This document shows positions 1-6,044 of a stretch of DNA of 10,641 nt, piece after piece. How positions within the stretch are numbered: the first letter of the stretch is position 1; each line of letters opens with the position of its first letter. This stretch comes from an uncultured Eubacteriales bacterium. GTDB taxonomy: Bacteria; Bacillota; Clostridia; Christensenellales; QAND01. The translations under genes were made by a program, and so were the position numbers. The notes below the pieces were generated by a model. The model was not told the origin of the DNA. It saw only the letters and a program-made list of their open reading frames with translations, and searched no databases. The stretch is from positions 1 to 10,641 of the forward strand of contig UREB01000045.1 of the NCBI GenBank assembly GCA_900546685.1, written 5' to 3'.

Positions 1-1
1 G

Positions 2-763
2 CTCAAGCAGGCATTGTCTGCCGCCCTCTCGGATGGGGCCAGCTATCCTGCCGCCTTTCAAAAGGCTGTACAACAGATACTTCCATCTTTCCCCAACGAA
101 GCATTTTTACCCAACGCCTTGCTTGGCGTGGAATATTTGAAGGCCATACAGCGCTATAATCTGCAGATCACGCCCTTTGCCCTGCCGCGTGCGCTGCCCT
201 ATTCCAGCAGTCAATGCCGCTCCGGCCTATCAAGCGGACAGTTTACCGGCTTGCCAGCGTATACGAAAGACGCGCTTCAAACACATCCTCTCGTTGATTT
301 CAATGCCATGGAACCCTCCCTTCTATACAGGCTTCGCAGCATGGATGCCTCTGCATTTCGTGCGCTGCCCTTTGTCACCGAGGGATTGGAAAATAGGTTG
401 TTGCAGGCCGCCCGTCAGGCCGTCACGCTCTCCGAGCTGCTCTCTCTTTGCCAAACCAAGCGCTATCCGCTTTCCCGCATCAAGCGGCTTTTGTGCTGCG
501 CCTATTTGGGCATCACACAGCGGGATATGCAGTCTGCCAACCGCCAAGGTCCTACTTACGCCCAGCTGCTGGCACTCAACCCAAGCGCGCAGGCGATGCG
601 CCATGCGCTAAAGCATTCCCCGCTTCCGATCTGTACCAACGCCGCCGCTCTACCGGAAAACCAACAGCTTTTCATTGAACAGCGCGCCACCGATCTCTAT
701 GCCCTACTTTCCCATCAGCCCTGCGGCTTGGATTATACGGCTTCGCTATCTACCCGTCCGTAA
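2..763 (+). CDS. tmcAL: tRNA(Met) cytidine acetate ligase, C-terminal part (5' end outside window)
   Basis: The open frame runs in from the left edge (codons in phase with base 2) and stops at TAA 761-763, leaving about 253 residues of a family usually near 400. The visible part resembles the YlbM/TmcAL family: a PNALLGVEYLKAI segment (nt 110-148) and a KRYPLSRIKRLL helix (nt 458-493). TmcAL uses ATP and acetate to make N4-acetylcytidine at the wobble position of elongator tRNA-Met. The N-terminal nucleotide-binding HxGH half would lie upstream of the window, so catalysis cannot be judged here. The usual SATxIR-like segment reads SSSQCR (nt 203-220), a divergent version. The TTG at 14 is an internal leucine codon, not a start. 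The 3' end overlaps the convergent ylbK by 31 bp. Family assignment rests on recalled motifs and on having ylbK and ylbJ as neighbours. Confidence 0.82.
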   Translation, partial: LKQALSAALSDGASYPAAFQKAVQQILPSFPNEAFLPNALLGVEYLKAIQRYNLQITPFALPRALPYSSSQCRSGLSSGQFTGLPAYTKDALQTHPLVDFNAMEPSLLYRLRSMDASAFRALPFVTEGLENRLLQAARQAVTLSELLSLCQTKRYPLSRIKRLLCCAYLGITQRDMQSANRQGPTYAQLLALNPSAQAMRHALKHSPLPICTNAAALPENQQLFIEQRATDLYALLSHQPCGLDYTASLSTRP

Positions 764-1542
764 ATGCATTCCTTGATCTGATCCATCTTTGCCAATGTTG
801 TCTCGTACCCTATTTCCGCACACTGTGCGCTCTTTTCCACTTCAAACTGGTCTATAAACCCTACCTGCGGCGAAATCAGCACATCGGCTTGGCTAAGCTG
901 GTGCTTGTTCGCCTGATATTCCAACAGATCCGTAGCACGGTACAAAATATCGATAAGTCTCTGGCTGGGTTCTGCCGGCTCCGCTTTATGGATGCATACA
1001 TCCGATCCAATCACAATATCCGCGCCCAGCTCTTTGGCGGCATCTACCGGCACATTGTCCAAAATGCCGCCATCCACATACATCACGCCATCGATCCATT
1101 TTGGTTCAAAAATCCCGGGGATGCTCATGCTCGCCCGCACAGCAGGATACACCTTGCCGCTATTGAATATCTTTGTCTTGCCCGCCCATAGATCACAGGC
1201 CACGCAGGCAAAGGGGATATCCATCTGATCAAAATCCCTATTTTTTGTAAACAGCTGTATCAGATTCTCAAACTTTGCACCCTTGACCAAACCACGTCTC
1301 GGAACGACAAGATCCATCATCTCTCGGGCAGTCATCTGCATGCAAATCTTCAACAGCAACTCCAAGTCGCCCCCCGCGCAATAAATTGCGCCTATGATTG
1401 CTCCCATAGAGCATCCGCTGACCACATCTACGGGAATTTTATTCTCTTGCAGAGCGCGGATGACCCCGATGTGCGCAAACCCCCTGGCGGATCCCCCGCC
1501 TAGCGCAAGCCCCACCGTGGGCCTTTTCTTCTGCTCGCTCAT
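733..1542 (-). CDS. ylbK: patatin-like phospholipase, YlbK/RssA family
   Basis: A 269-residue soluble patatin-like serine hydrolase. The oxyanion-hole glycine loop GGGSARG is at residues 15-21, the nucleophile elbow GCSMG at 43-47 (Ser45), and the dyad aspartate is Asp157 in VDGG, so the Ser-Asp active site looks intact. Members of this family hydrolyse acyl esters of lipids, but the physiological substrate of YlbK/RssA proteins is not established. The ATG at 1542 was chosen because AAAGGAG lies about 10 bases upstream (near 1552-1558) and homology begins just after it. The frame stays open a further 25 codons upstream, but that would run into ylbJ. A sigma-A-like promoter at 1584-1611 fits this start. 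The gene is divergent from ylbJ and convergent with tmcAL, overlapping its end by 31 bp. No signal peptide is evident. Confidence 0.9.
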   Translation of the reverse strand: MSEQKKRPTVGLALGGGSARGFAHIGVIRALQENKIPVDVVSGCSMGAIIGAIYCAGGDLELLLKICMQMTAREMMDLVVPRRGLVKGAKFENLIQLFTKNRDFDQMDIPFACVACDLWAGKTKIFNSGKVYPAVRASMSIPGIFEPKWIDGVMYVDGGILDNVPVDAAKELGADIVIGSDVCIHKAEPAEPSQRLIDILYRATDLLEYQANKHQLSQADVLISPQVGFIDQFEVEKSAQCAEIGYETTLAKMDQIKECIYGRVDSEAV

Positions 1543-1568
1543 ATTTGTCCTACTCCTTTGCATAAGGT
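1539..1568 (+). promoter_or_regulatory. candidate sigma-E-type promoter of ylbJ
   Basis: TCATATTT (1539-1546) fits the sigma-E -35 consensus as I recall it (KMATATTT). After a 14-bp spacer, CATAAGGT (1561-1568) matches the CATACAMT -10 at five of eight bases, including CATA. The predicted start near 1575 leaves a leader of about 26 bases carrying AAGGAG (1589-1594), a sensible layout. B. subtilis ylbJ is known to be sigma-E dependent, which raises the prior. The -35 overlaps the ylbK start codon on the other strand. The weak second half of the -10 is the main reason for doubt. Confidence 0.45.
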
Positions 1569-1583
1569 AAACCAACCAACTTA

Positions 1584-1611
1584 ATAATAAGGAGTTCGCC
1601 ATGCGTATCAA
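1584..1611 (-). promoter_or_regulatory. candidate sigma-A-type promoter of ylbK
   Basis: Read on the minus strand, TTGATA (1611-1606) and TATTAT (1589-1584) each match the vegetative -35 and -10 consensus at five of six positions, with a 16-bp spacer. The predicted start near 1577 gives ylbK a leader of about 35 bases containing its AAAGGAG site. The -35 and part of the spacer lie inside the first four codons of ylbJ, and the -10 abuts the ylbJ ribosome binding site, so the DNA is doubly used. Confidence 0.5.
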
Positions 1612-2761
1612 ACGCACATTTCCCTATCTATTATCCGCTGTTCTTATTATACTCATTTTACTGTATCCTGTCCAAGCTTTACAGGGGGCAAAAAACGGGC
1701 TTTCTGCCTTTGCACAATCCGTGCTCCCGGCGCTCTTCCCTTTCTTTGTCGCCACCAGCCTATTCACCAAGCTTGGGGCCGCCACTGTGCTATCCAAGCG
1801 TCTACAGCCTTTGATGCGCCCTCTTTTTGGCCTGCCCGGGCAAAGCGCCTTGCCGGTCTTTTTGTCGGTTGTCAGCGGCTATCCAAATGGAGCCCGCGCC
1901 ACCGCTTCTCTGTTTGAGGCAAAGCAGCTTACGCTGCTCCAGGCCAGGCGCACCATAGCCTTTGCCTCCACCGTTGGCCCCTCTTTCGTCTTTTCCATCA
2001 TTGCCGCTTCGATGCTTGGTCAGCCTCGCTTGGCATGGCTGCTGTTTTTGCCGCATCTTTTGGCCGCTTTTTTAACGGGCCAAATCGCACGTCTCTGCCT
2101 CCCCAACGATAAAAAACGTATGCAGCAACCGGCGCCTTTGAAAAGCATTGCGCCTGTTCCTTTCAATCGCTGTTTTATTGCTGCCGTGCAGGAATCCGTA
2201 ACCGCTTTACTCTCCGTCGGCGGCTTTATCGTCTTTTTCTTTACCTTATCCAACCTTCTGCTGGCTATCGGTCTTCTACCCTTGCTGGCAAAGCTGCTTT
2301 GGCCATTCTTCCTACTCGTTGGATACCCTACACAGCTGGCTTTGCCCTTTCTCCGTGGCCTGTTTGAAATGACGGACGGCTGTCTTTCGCTCTGTGCCAC
2401 CGGATACCCTGCTCTTTCATTGTTGCCATTGTTGTGCGCGCTCATAAGCTTTGGCGGTCTTTGTATCCAAGCCCAGCAGGCGCTCTTTCTTTCTCCCTGC
2501 GGCGTCCGGTTTTCCGAATCGCTGTTCTTCAAAACAGTACACGGCGTACTTGCCTTTGCGCTATGCAGCGTTTGCGTTCATGCATTTCCTGCCGCCTCGG
2601 TCACATCCGTTGCCGCAGCGCCGGTATTTTCCTTTGGTCAGCGGCTTTTGCTAAGCACAGGCACGCTTGGCATTGCTGCGCTTTTTCTCGCACTGCTATG
2701 CTGTGCTATGAGCCTGTATACCTTAGCGTTTAAAAAGCGTAAAAAAAAGGCGTACGGTTAA
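1601..2761 (+). CDS. ylbJ: sporulation integral membrane protein YlbJ
   Basis: A 386-residue, strongly hydrophobic polytopic protein with roughly eight to ten membrane segments (clear ones near residues 9-25, 38-56, 118-138, 144-164, 203-228, 230-250, 312-328 and 352-375). Family signatures seen are SGYPNGA (92-98), the GP pair at 126-127, GLFEMTDG (253-260) and FGGLCIQAQ (284-292), typical of YlbJ proteins with nucleoside-recognition (gate-like) domains. In B. subtilis, YlbJ is made in the mother cell under sigma-E and is needed for resistant spores; the transported substrate is unknown. The start is ATG 1601 with AAGGAG at 1589-1594. Length is close to the Bacillus protein (about 400). The C-terminus is a lysine-rich tail, FKKRKKKAYG, whose codons coincide with the T-tract of the terminator on the opposite strand. 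Its TAA shares TTAA with the stop of the convergent gene. Confidence 0.9.
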   Translation: MRIKRTFPYLLSAVLIILILLYPVQALQGAKNGLSAFAQSVLPALFPFFVATSLFTKLGAATVLSKRLQPLMRPLFGLPGQSALPVFLSVVSGYPNGARATASLFEAKQLTLLQARRTIAFASTVGPSFVFSIIAASMLGQPRLAWLLFLPHLLAAFLTGQIARLCLPNDKKRMQQPAPLKSIAPVPFNRCFIAAVQESVTALLSVGGFIVFFFTLSNLLLAIGLLPLLAKLLWPFFLLVGYPTQLALPFLRGLFEMTDGCLSLCATGYPALSLLPLLCALISFGGLCIQAQQALFLSPCGVRFSESLFFKTVHGVLAFALCSVCVHAFPAASVTSVAAAPVFSFGQRLLLSTGTLGIAALFLALLCCAMSLYTLAFKKRKKKAYG

Positions 2762-2769
2762 TCCGCACG
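2741..2769 (-). terminator. intrinsic terminator of the rsmD-coaD operon, embedded in the end of ylbJ
   Basis: On the minus strand, CGTGCGG (2769-2763) pairs with CCGTACG (2757-2751) as a 7-bp stem with one G-U pair and loop ATTAA, followed by CC and eight Ts (2748-2741). The loop contains the TAA stop of the coiled-coil gene. A second perfect 7-bp pairing, AAAGGCG (2787-2781) with CGCCTTT (2752-2746), could form a larger alternative stem that shares two to three bases with the first. On the plus strand the small stem has an A-C mismatch and no clean T-run follows, so termination of ylbJ itself here would be weaker. Confidence 0.75.
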
Positions 2770-3234
2770 TCTTTGTGTTTCGCCTTTGCCGGATAGGGAT
2801 TCTCTGTTTTTCCTCACCATATCGATGTATTCTTCCAAATACCCTTCCACATCCTGCATCAAGTCCTCTGCATAGCCCTTGGCGCCCTCTCGAACGTCCC
2901 GCGCATTTTTCTGCGCCGCAGCCAAAATCTGCCGCGCCTTATCCGTCGCTGCCTGCACGATTTCGTGTTCGTCCACCAGCTGATTGGCCCGTTGCTCTGC
3001 ATCGCGTATCATACGCTCTGCATCCGCCTTTGCGTCTGCCATGATGCGCATCTTGTCGGAAATAATCCGTTCCGCCTGCCTCAGCTCCTCCGGATATGCC
3101 GCGCGCATATCTTCCAGGATCTCATACATCCGTTCGGTATCCACTTTTTTGAACGAAGAAGAAAACAAGGCCTTTTTGCTTTCTTCCAGCTCCTCTTCCA
3201 GCATATCCATACAGTTGATCAATTCGCTATCCAT
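2758..3234 (-). CDS. small coiled-coil protein of unknown function
   Basis: A 158-residue, highly charged, almost wholly helical protein with no membrane segment or signal peptide. Residues about 1-25 form an acidic helix (MLEEELEESKKAL). Residues 50-140 carry long heptad-like runs rich in Ala, Glu, Arg and Lys, resembling DivIVA-like or ATP synthase b-subunit-like stalks; similarity to those may only reflect coiled-coil composition. I do not recognise a catalytic motif and assign no function. ATG 3234 was preferred over an in-frame TTG at 3252 because GAGGAGG lies 9 bases upstream and would otherwise be coding. It follows coaD by 18 bp and is the last gene of the unit, ending on the terminator. 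My recollection is that small coiled-coil ORFs near coaD and ylbJ recur in Clostridia, so a role in envelope or sporulation is possible but is inference. Confidence 0.8.
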   Translation of the reverse strand: MDSELINCMDMLEEELEESKKALFSSSFKKVDTERMYEILEDMRAAYPEELRQAERIISDKMRIMADAKADAERMIRDAEQRANQLVDEHEIVQAATDKARQILAAAQKNARDVREGAKGYAEDLMQDVEGYLEEYIDMVRKNRESLSGKGETQRRAD

Positions 3235-3252
3235 TTGGAAAGTCCTCCTCAA

Positions 3253-3732
3253 TTACTGATGCAGTTCAGCACGTATTTTATCGTAAATCTGCGCCGGTAC
3301 CAGCCCTCTAATATCCTGCCCATACCGCAGCATCTCCTTGACGATGCTGCTGGACAGAAAAGTCCATTCCGGCTTTGAAAAAAGGCATACTGTCTGTATC
3401 TCCGGCGCCAAGCGGTGGTTGACTGTCGCCAACATCGTCTCTTGCTCGTAATCCAACTGGTTTCTTAAACCGCGAAACAATACCGACGCACCCTTCTGCC
3501 GGGCAAAGTCCACCAATAGGCCCTCAAACGCCTCTACCTTTACATTTGGCAGCAGCGCCGTAGCCGATTCAATCATTTCCTTACGCTGTTTCAGGGTAAA
3601 CAGCGGCGTCTTATCGCTATTTTTCAGCACGGCAACGTATAAGCAGTCCACCAGCGCCGCTGCCCTTTCAATCAAATCATAGTGGCCGCTCGTCAGCGGA
3701 TCAAAGCTGCCTGGGAAAACCCCGATCCTCAT
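3253..3732 (-). CDS. coaD: phosphopantetheine adenylyltransferase
   Basis: CoaD transfers AMP from ATP to 4'-phosphopantetheine to make dephospho-CoA, the penultimate step of CoA synthesis in the cytosol. The 159-residue length is standard. Visible motifs are GSFDPLTSGH at residues 8-17 (the T/HxGH nucleotidyltransferase site), the RGLRNQLDYEQE segment at 87-98, and LSSSIVKE at 126-133, all family hallmarks. ATG 3732 is chosen because AGGAG sits 9 bases upstream and MRIGVFPGSFDP is the family N-terminus. A longer in-frame reading to 3849 would lie entirely within rsmD. The gene overlaps the 3' end of rsmD by 32 bp, suggesting coupled translation, as in the conserved rsmD-coaD pair of Firmicutes. 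Stop TAA is at 3255-3253, 18 bp before the coiled-coil gene. Confidence 0.96.
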   Translation of the reverse strand: MRIGVFPGSFDPLTSGHYDLIERAAALVDCLYVAVLKNSDKTPLFTLKQRKEMIESATALLPNVKVEAFEGLLVDFARQKGASVLFRGLRNQLDYEQETMLATVNHRLAPEIQTVCLFSKPEWTFLSSSIVKEMLRYGQDIRGLVPAQIYDKIRAELHQ

Positions 3733-4285
3733 GCTCTTCTGCTCCTGTATAAAAGGTAATAGCCCTTGTGCCGTATACCCGTGTCCTGCCCTTTTTGCAT
3801 ATCGGCGGCAGGAAAGGCATCTCGTCCGTTGCCGCATGCTCCAAAACAACGACGCCCCCTTCCGCCACCAACGACGGAAAGAGCCCTTTCAGCGCCGCTT
3901 CGTACAAGCCGCCCTGATAAGGAGGGTCTACGTATACAAAATCAAACTGTTCGCCTTTTCTTTTCAAGATCCGGAGCGCCTTTTCAAAATCGTTGCGATA
4001 GATTCTGCACTGCTCGTCCATCCGAAGCGCTTTGCAGTTTTTAGACGCCGTTTGTATCGCCTTGGCATCGGCGTCTATCAAAACAGCCTGCTTTGCTCCG
4101 CGGCTGATGGCTTCCAGCGCAATGGCCCCGCTTCCACAAAACAAATCCAATACCCGCGCCTGCGGCACCGTCCCGGAAAGAATGCCAAATAGAGCCTCTC
4201 TCAGTACGGCGCTGGTCGGTCTGGTGTTCCGCCCTGGGGGCGCCTCTATGATGCGTCCACGTGCGCTTCCGCCTACGATCTTCAA
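3701..4285 (-). CDS. rsmD: 16S rRNA (guanine(966)-N(2))-methyltransferase
   Basis: RsmD is an S-adenosylmethionine-dependent methyltransferase acting on G966 of 16S rRNA in the small subunit. The 194-residue protein shows the family N-terminus MKIVGGSARGR, the TRPTSAVLREALF segment (21-33), the SAM-binding motif VLDLFCGSGAIALEA (45-59) and the catalytic DPPY (120-123). The start is TTG at 4285-4283: AAAGGAG lies 10 bases upstream (4302-4296), no in-frame ATG is better placed, and the MKIVGG start matches relatives. It is first in the rsmD-coaD-coiled-coil unit, separated from the upstream cyclo-ligase gene by 71 bp, and overlaps coaD by 32 bp. Confidence 0.95.
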   Translation of the reverse strand: MKIVGGSARGRIIEAPPGRNTRPTSAVLREALFGILSGTVPQARVLDLFCGSGAIALEAISRGAKQAVLIDADAKAIQTASKNCKALRMDEQCRIYRNDFEKALRILKRKGEQFDFVYVDPPYQGGLYEAALKGLFPSLVAEGGVVVLEHAATDEMPFLPPICKKGRTRVYGTRAITFYTGAEEHEDRGFPRQL

Positions 4286-4306
4286 TCTCTAGGTACTCCT
4301 TTGTAT

Positions 4307-4343
4307 GATTTTACTATCATTGCATTGAATATGCAAGAAAATC
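4307..4343 (-). promoter_or_regulatory. AT-rich dyad and weak candidate promoter upstream of rsmD
   Basis: This 71-bp spacer (4286-4356) is more AT-rich than its surroundings. It holds a perfect inverted repeat, TTGCAT-5-ATGCAA (4320-4336), nested inside GATTTT/AAAATC arms (4307-4312 and 4338-4343). On the minus strand TTGCAT (4336-4331), a 17-bp spacer and TAAAAT (4313-4308) resemble a vegetative promoter, but initiation near 4301 would start within the rsmD ribosome binding site, which weakens the case. The dyad is not followed by a T-run in either direction, so it is not a typical terminator. It could be an operator or an mRNA processing hairpin, or chance. Confidence 0.25.
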
Positions 4344-4356
4344 CCACATTCTACCG

Positions 4357-4926
4357 TTATTTTGTTTGTTTTTTGGCACAATCGTAGGTATAAATTTCAG
4401 TACAAATATAATCCATTTTTACATCGTGCGGCTCCGGCTCTAGGCGGCGCACCATCTGTGTCTGAAAGCAGTACCCTACCCGCAACGCATGCGTTTGCGA
4501 CAAAAATCGGTCGTAATATCCGCCACCCTGCCCCAATCGGTTTCCATCCTCATCAAAGGCAAGCCCGGGCACAATGACAAATTGAATCTCCTCCAGCGGT
4601 ACCTCTGTACCGCCTACCGGCTCCAAAATCCCCATCTTATTGGATACAAATACCGTATTTTCATCCCACATGATAGGCACCATCTTCTCGCCTTGCACCA
4701 AAGGAAACACCGGATAGTATCCGCGCATTAGCAGCTGATCCATCAGCGGCCAGGTACTGGTTTCCTCTGGTGTGGAGGCATAGATCATCACCACATCCGC
4801 CTTGGAACCCTCCAGCAGCATCATGGCATTTTCCGCTGCCATCACGGAATATTCCTGCCTTACCTGTGGGGAAAGTAGGCTGCGCTTTTGCCGTGCATTT
4901 TTGCGCTGTATTTGTTTATCCATCAT
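4357..4926 (-). CDS. 5-formyltetrahydrofolate cyclo-ligase
   Basis: Converts 5-formyl-THF plus ATP to 5,10-methenyl-THF, returning stored folate to the one-carbon pool (YgfA/MTHFS family). The protein has 189 residues, usual for the family. It shows the basic N-terminal segment RKNARQKRSLLS (8-19), a GILEP element (99-103), and the signature VPGLAFDEDGNRLGQGGGYY (119-138) followed by DRFL, which forms the ATP and substrate loop. Two adjacent ATG codons (4926 and 4923) are possible. The first overlaps the alr stop as ATGA, a coupling arrangement, with AAGGG about 8 bases upstream. It is the last gene of the long minus-strand operon before the 71-bp spacer. No clear intrinsic terminator follows its TAA, so read-through into rsmD is possible. 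Confidence 0.93.
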   Translation of the reverse strand: MMDKQIQRKNARQKRSLLSPQVRQEYSVMAAENAMMLLEGSKADVVMIYASTPEETSTWPLMDQLLMRGYYPVFPLVQGEKMVPIMWDENTVFVSNKMGILEPVGGTEVPLEEIQFVIVPGLAFDEDGNRLGQGGGYYDRFLSQTHALRVGYCFQTQMVRRLEPEPHDVKMDYICTEIYTYDCAKKQTK

Positions 4927-6026
4927 ACATACACCCTTGGTACTCGTTTTGAAAGGTCCGTCAGGATTTCGTAGGAAATGGTACCAAGCCAGCCGGCCAT
5001 CTCATCTGCCCAAATGGCCTGATCGCCCTGCCTACCTAGTAACACCACCTCTGCGCCGATCTCTGCCTGGGGAATTTCCGTAATATCCACCATAAAATGA
5101 TCCATGCAGATGCGCCCCAATACAGGAGCGCGCTGCCCGCAAACCAGCACCTGCCCCTTATTGGAAAGCGCCCGACGATATCCGTCTGCATATCCCACCG
5201 GCAAGGTAGCAACCCTTCTTTGCTCGTGCGCAGTATAGGTACGGCCATACCCCACCGTTTCCCCCGGCTCTATGGTATGGATATCCAGCACCATGCTTTT
5301 CCAACTCATGGCAGGCCATAGATCCGCTCTTTCCGGCATCTCTTCGCTGGGCATATATCCATATAGGATAATGCCCGCACGCACCATATCCCGTCTCAAT
5401 TCCGGCCTTCTCAAGGTTGCCGCGCTGTTCGAAATGTGGACGATGGGCGTAAAGCCTGCCTGCTGAACCATTCGCTCTGCCTGCTGAAAGCGGAGCACCT
5501 GCGTATCCACAAACGCGTCGTCTGCTGCATCTGCCGCCGCAAAGTGCGTAAACATACCCTCCATCTTCACATTTGGGTAATGGGAGAAAGCCTCCAAAAG
5601 CGACGGCAGCTGTTCGGGCACTGCGCCCAGCCTATGAAATCCCGTGTCAATTTTTAAATGGGCTTTGGCGGCCGTGTTTTCCCTTTCCGCCGCCTGATGC
5701 ATCCAACACAGCTGCTCTGCATTGGATACCGAAACGGAGATGCCGCGTGCTACGCAAAGCGCGCAGTCCTCCTCATCCAGGGCGCCCAAGACCAGCACAG
5801 GGCAGACAAAGCCCGCATCGCGCAGCTCCTCTGCCTCTTCTGCCGTTGCCACCGCCAGCCAATTCGCGCCGTTTTCCAGGGCCGTCCTGGCCACCGGTAT
5901 AGCGCCATGGCCATAAGCGTCCGCCTTAACGACCGCCATCATCTCCGCTTGCCCTGCGTTTTGCTTTACCAGCGATACGTTGTGCGCTATGGCCGATAGG
6001 TCGATCTGCGCATAGGTTGCTCTCAT
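4923..6026 (-). CDS. alr: alanine racemase
   Basis: A PLP-dependent racemase making D-alanine for peptidoglycan (and, in spore formers, affecting germination). The 367-residue length is typical. The PLP lysine is K34 in AVVKADAYGHG (31-41). The second catalytic base is Y260 in VGYGRTY (258-264). The CMDHFMVD segment lies at 307-314. The two-domain layout (barrel, then beta domain) is complete to the RVPRVYV C-terminus. The substrate-side TGMxR motif reads TGFHR (128-132), with the arginine kept but Met replaced by Phe. ATG 6026 follows the ACT gene by 18 bp with a modest GAGGG site. The 3' end overlaps the cyclo-ligase by 4 bp (ATGA). The position downstream of an aromatic-acid module is probably transcriptional convenience. 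Confidence 0.96.
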   Translation of the reverse strand: MRATYAQIDLSAIAHNVSLVKQNAGQAEMMAVVKADAYGHGAIPVARTALENGANWLAVATAEEAEELRDAGFVCPVLVLGALDEEDCALCVARGISVSVSNAEQLCWMHQAAERENTAAKAHLKIDTGFHRLGAVPEQLPSLLEAFSHYPNVKMEGMFTHFAAADAADDAFVDTQVLRFQQAERMVQQAGFTPIVHISNSAATLRRPELRRDMVRAGIILYGYMPSEEMPERADLWPAMSWKSMVLDIHTIEPGETVGYGRTYTAHEQRRVATLPVGYADGYRRALSNKGQVLVCGQRAPVLGRICMDHFMVDITEIPQAEIGAEVVLLGRQGDQAIWADEMAGWLGTISYEILTDLSKRVPRVYV

Positions 6027-6044
6027 CGTTTCATTACCCTCACA

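Noticed and set aside
715..740. Short AGCC-CTGC-GGCT hairpin near the tmcAL/ylbK junction as a terminator
   Set aside because: The stem is only four pairs and there is no T-run on either strand.
1558..1586. TTGCAT-17-TTAATA as a vegetative promoter for ylbJ
   Set aside because: Transcription would begin at or inside the ylbJ ribosome binding site, leaving no usable leader. The sigma-E-like candidate just upstream fits better.
2020..2532. Minus-strand open frame of 170 codons
   Set aside because: Antisense shadow of ylbJ, with composition typical of a complement of a membrane-protein gene.
3733..3849. N-terminal extension of CoaD by 39 residues
   Set aside because: It lies entirely within rsmD in another frame and is Cys/Arg-rich noise. 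Family proteins start at the MRIGVFPGSFDP segment.
4307..4343. Intrinsic terminator for the paaK-to-cyclo-ligase operon
   Set aside because: The stem is AT-rich and no T-run follows in the minus direction.
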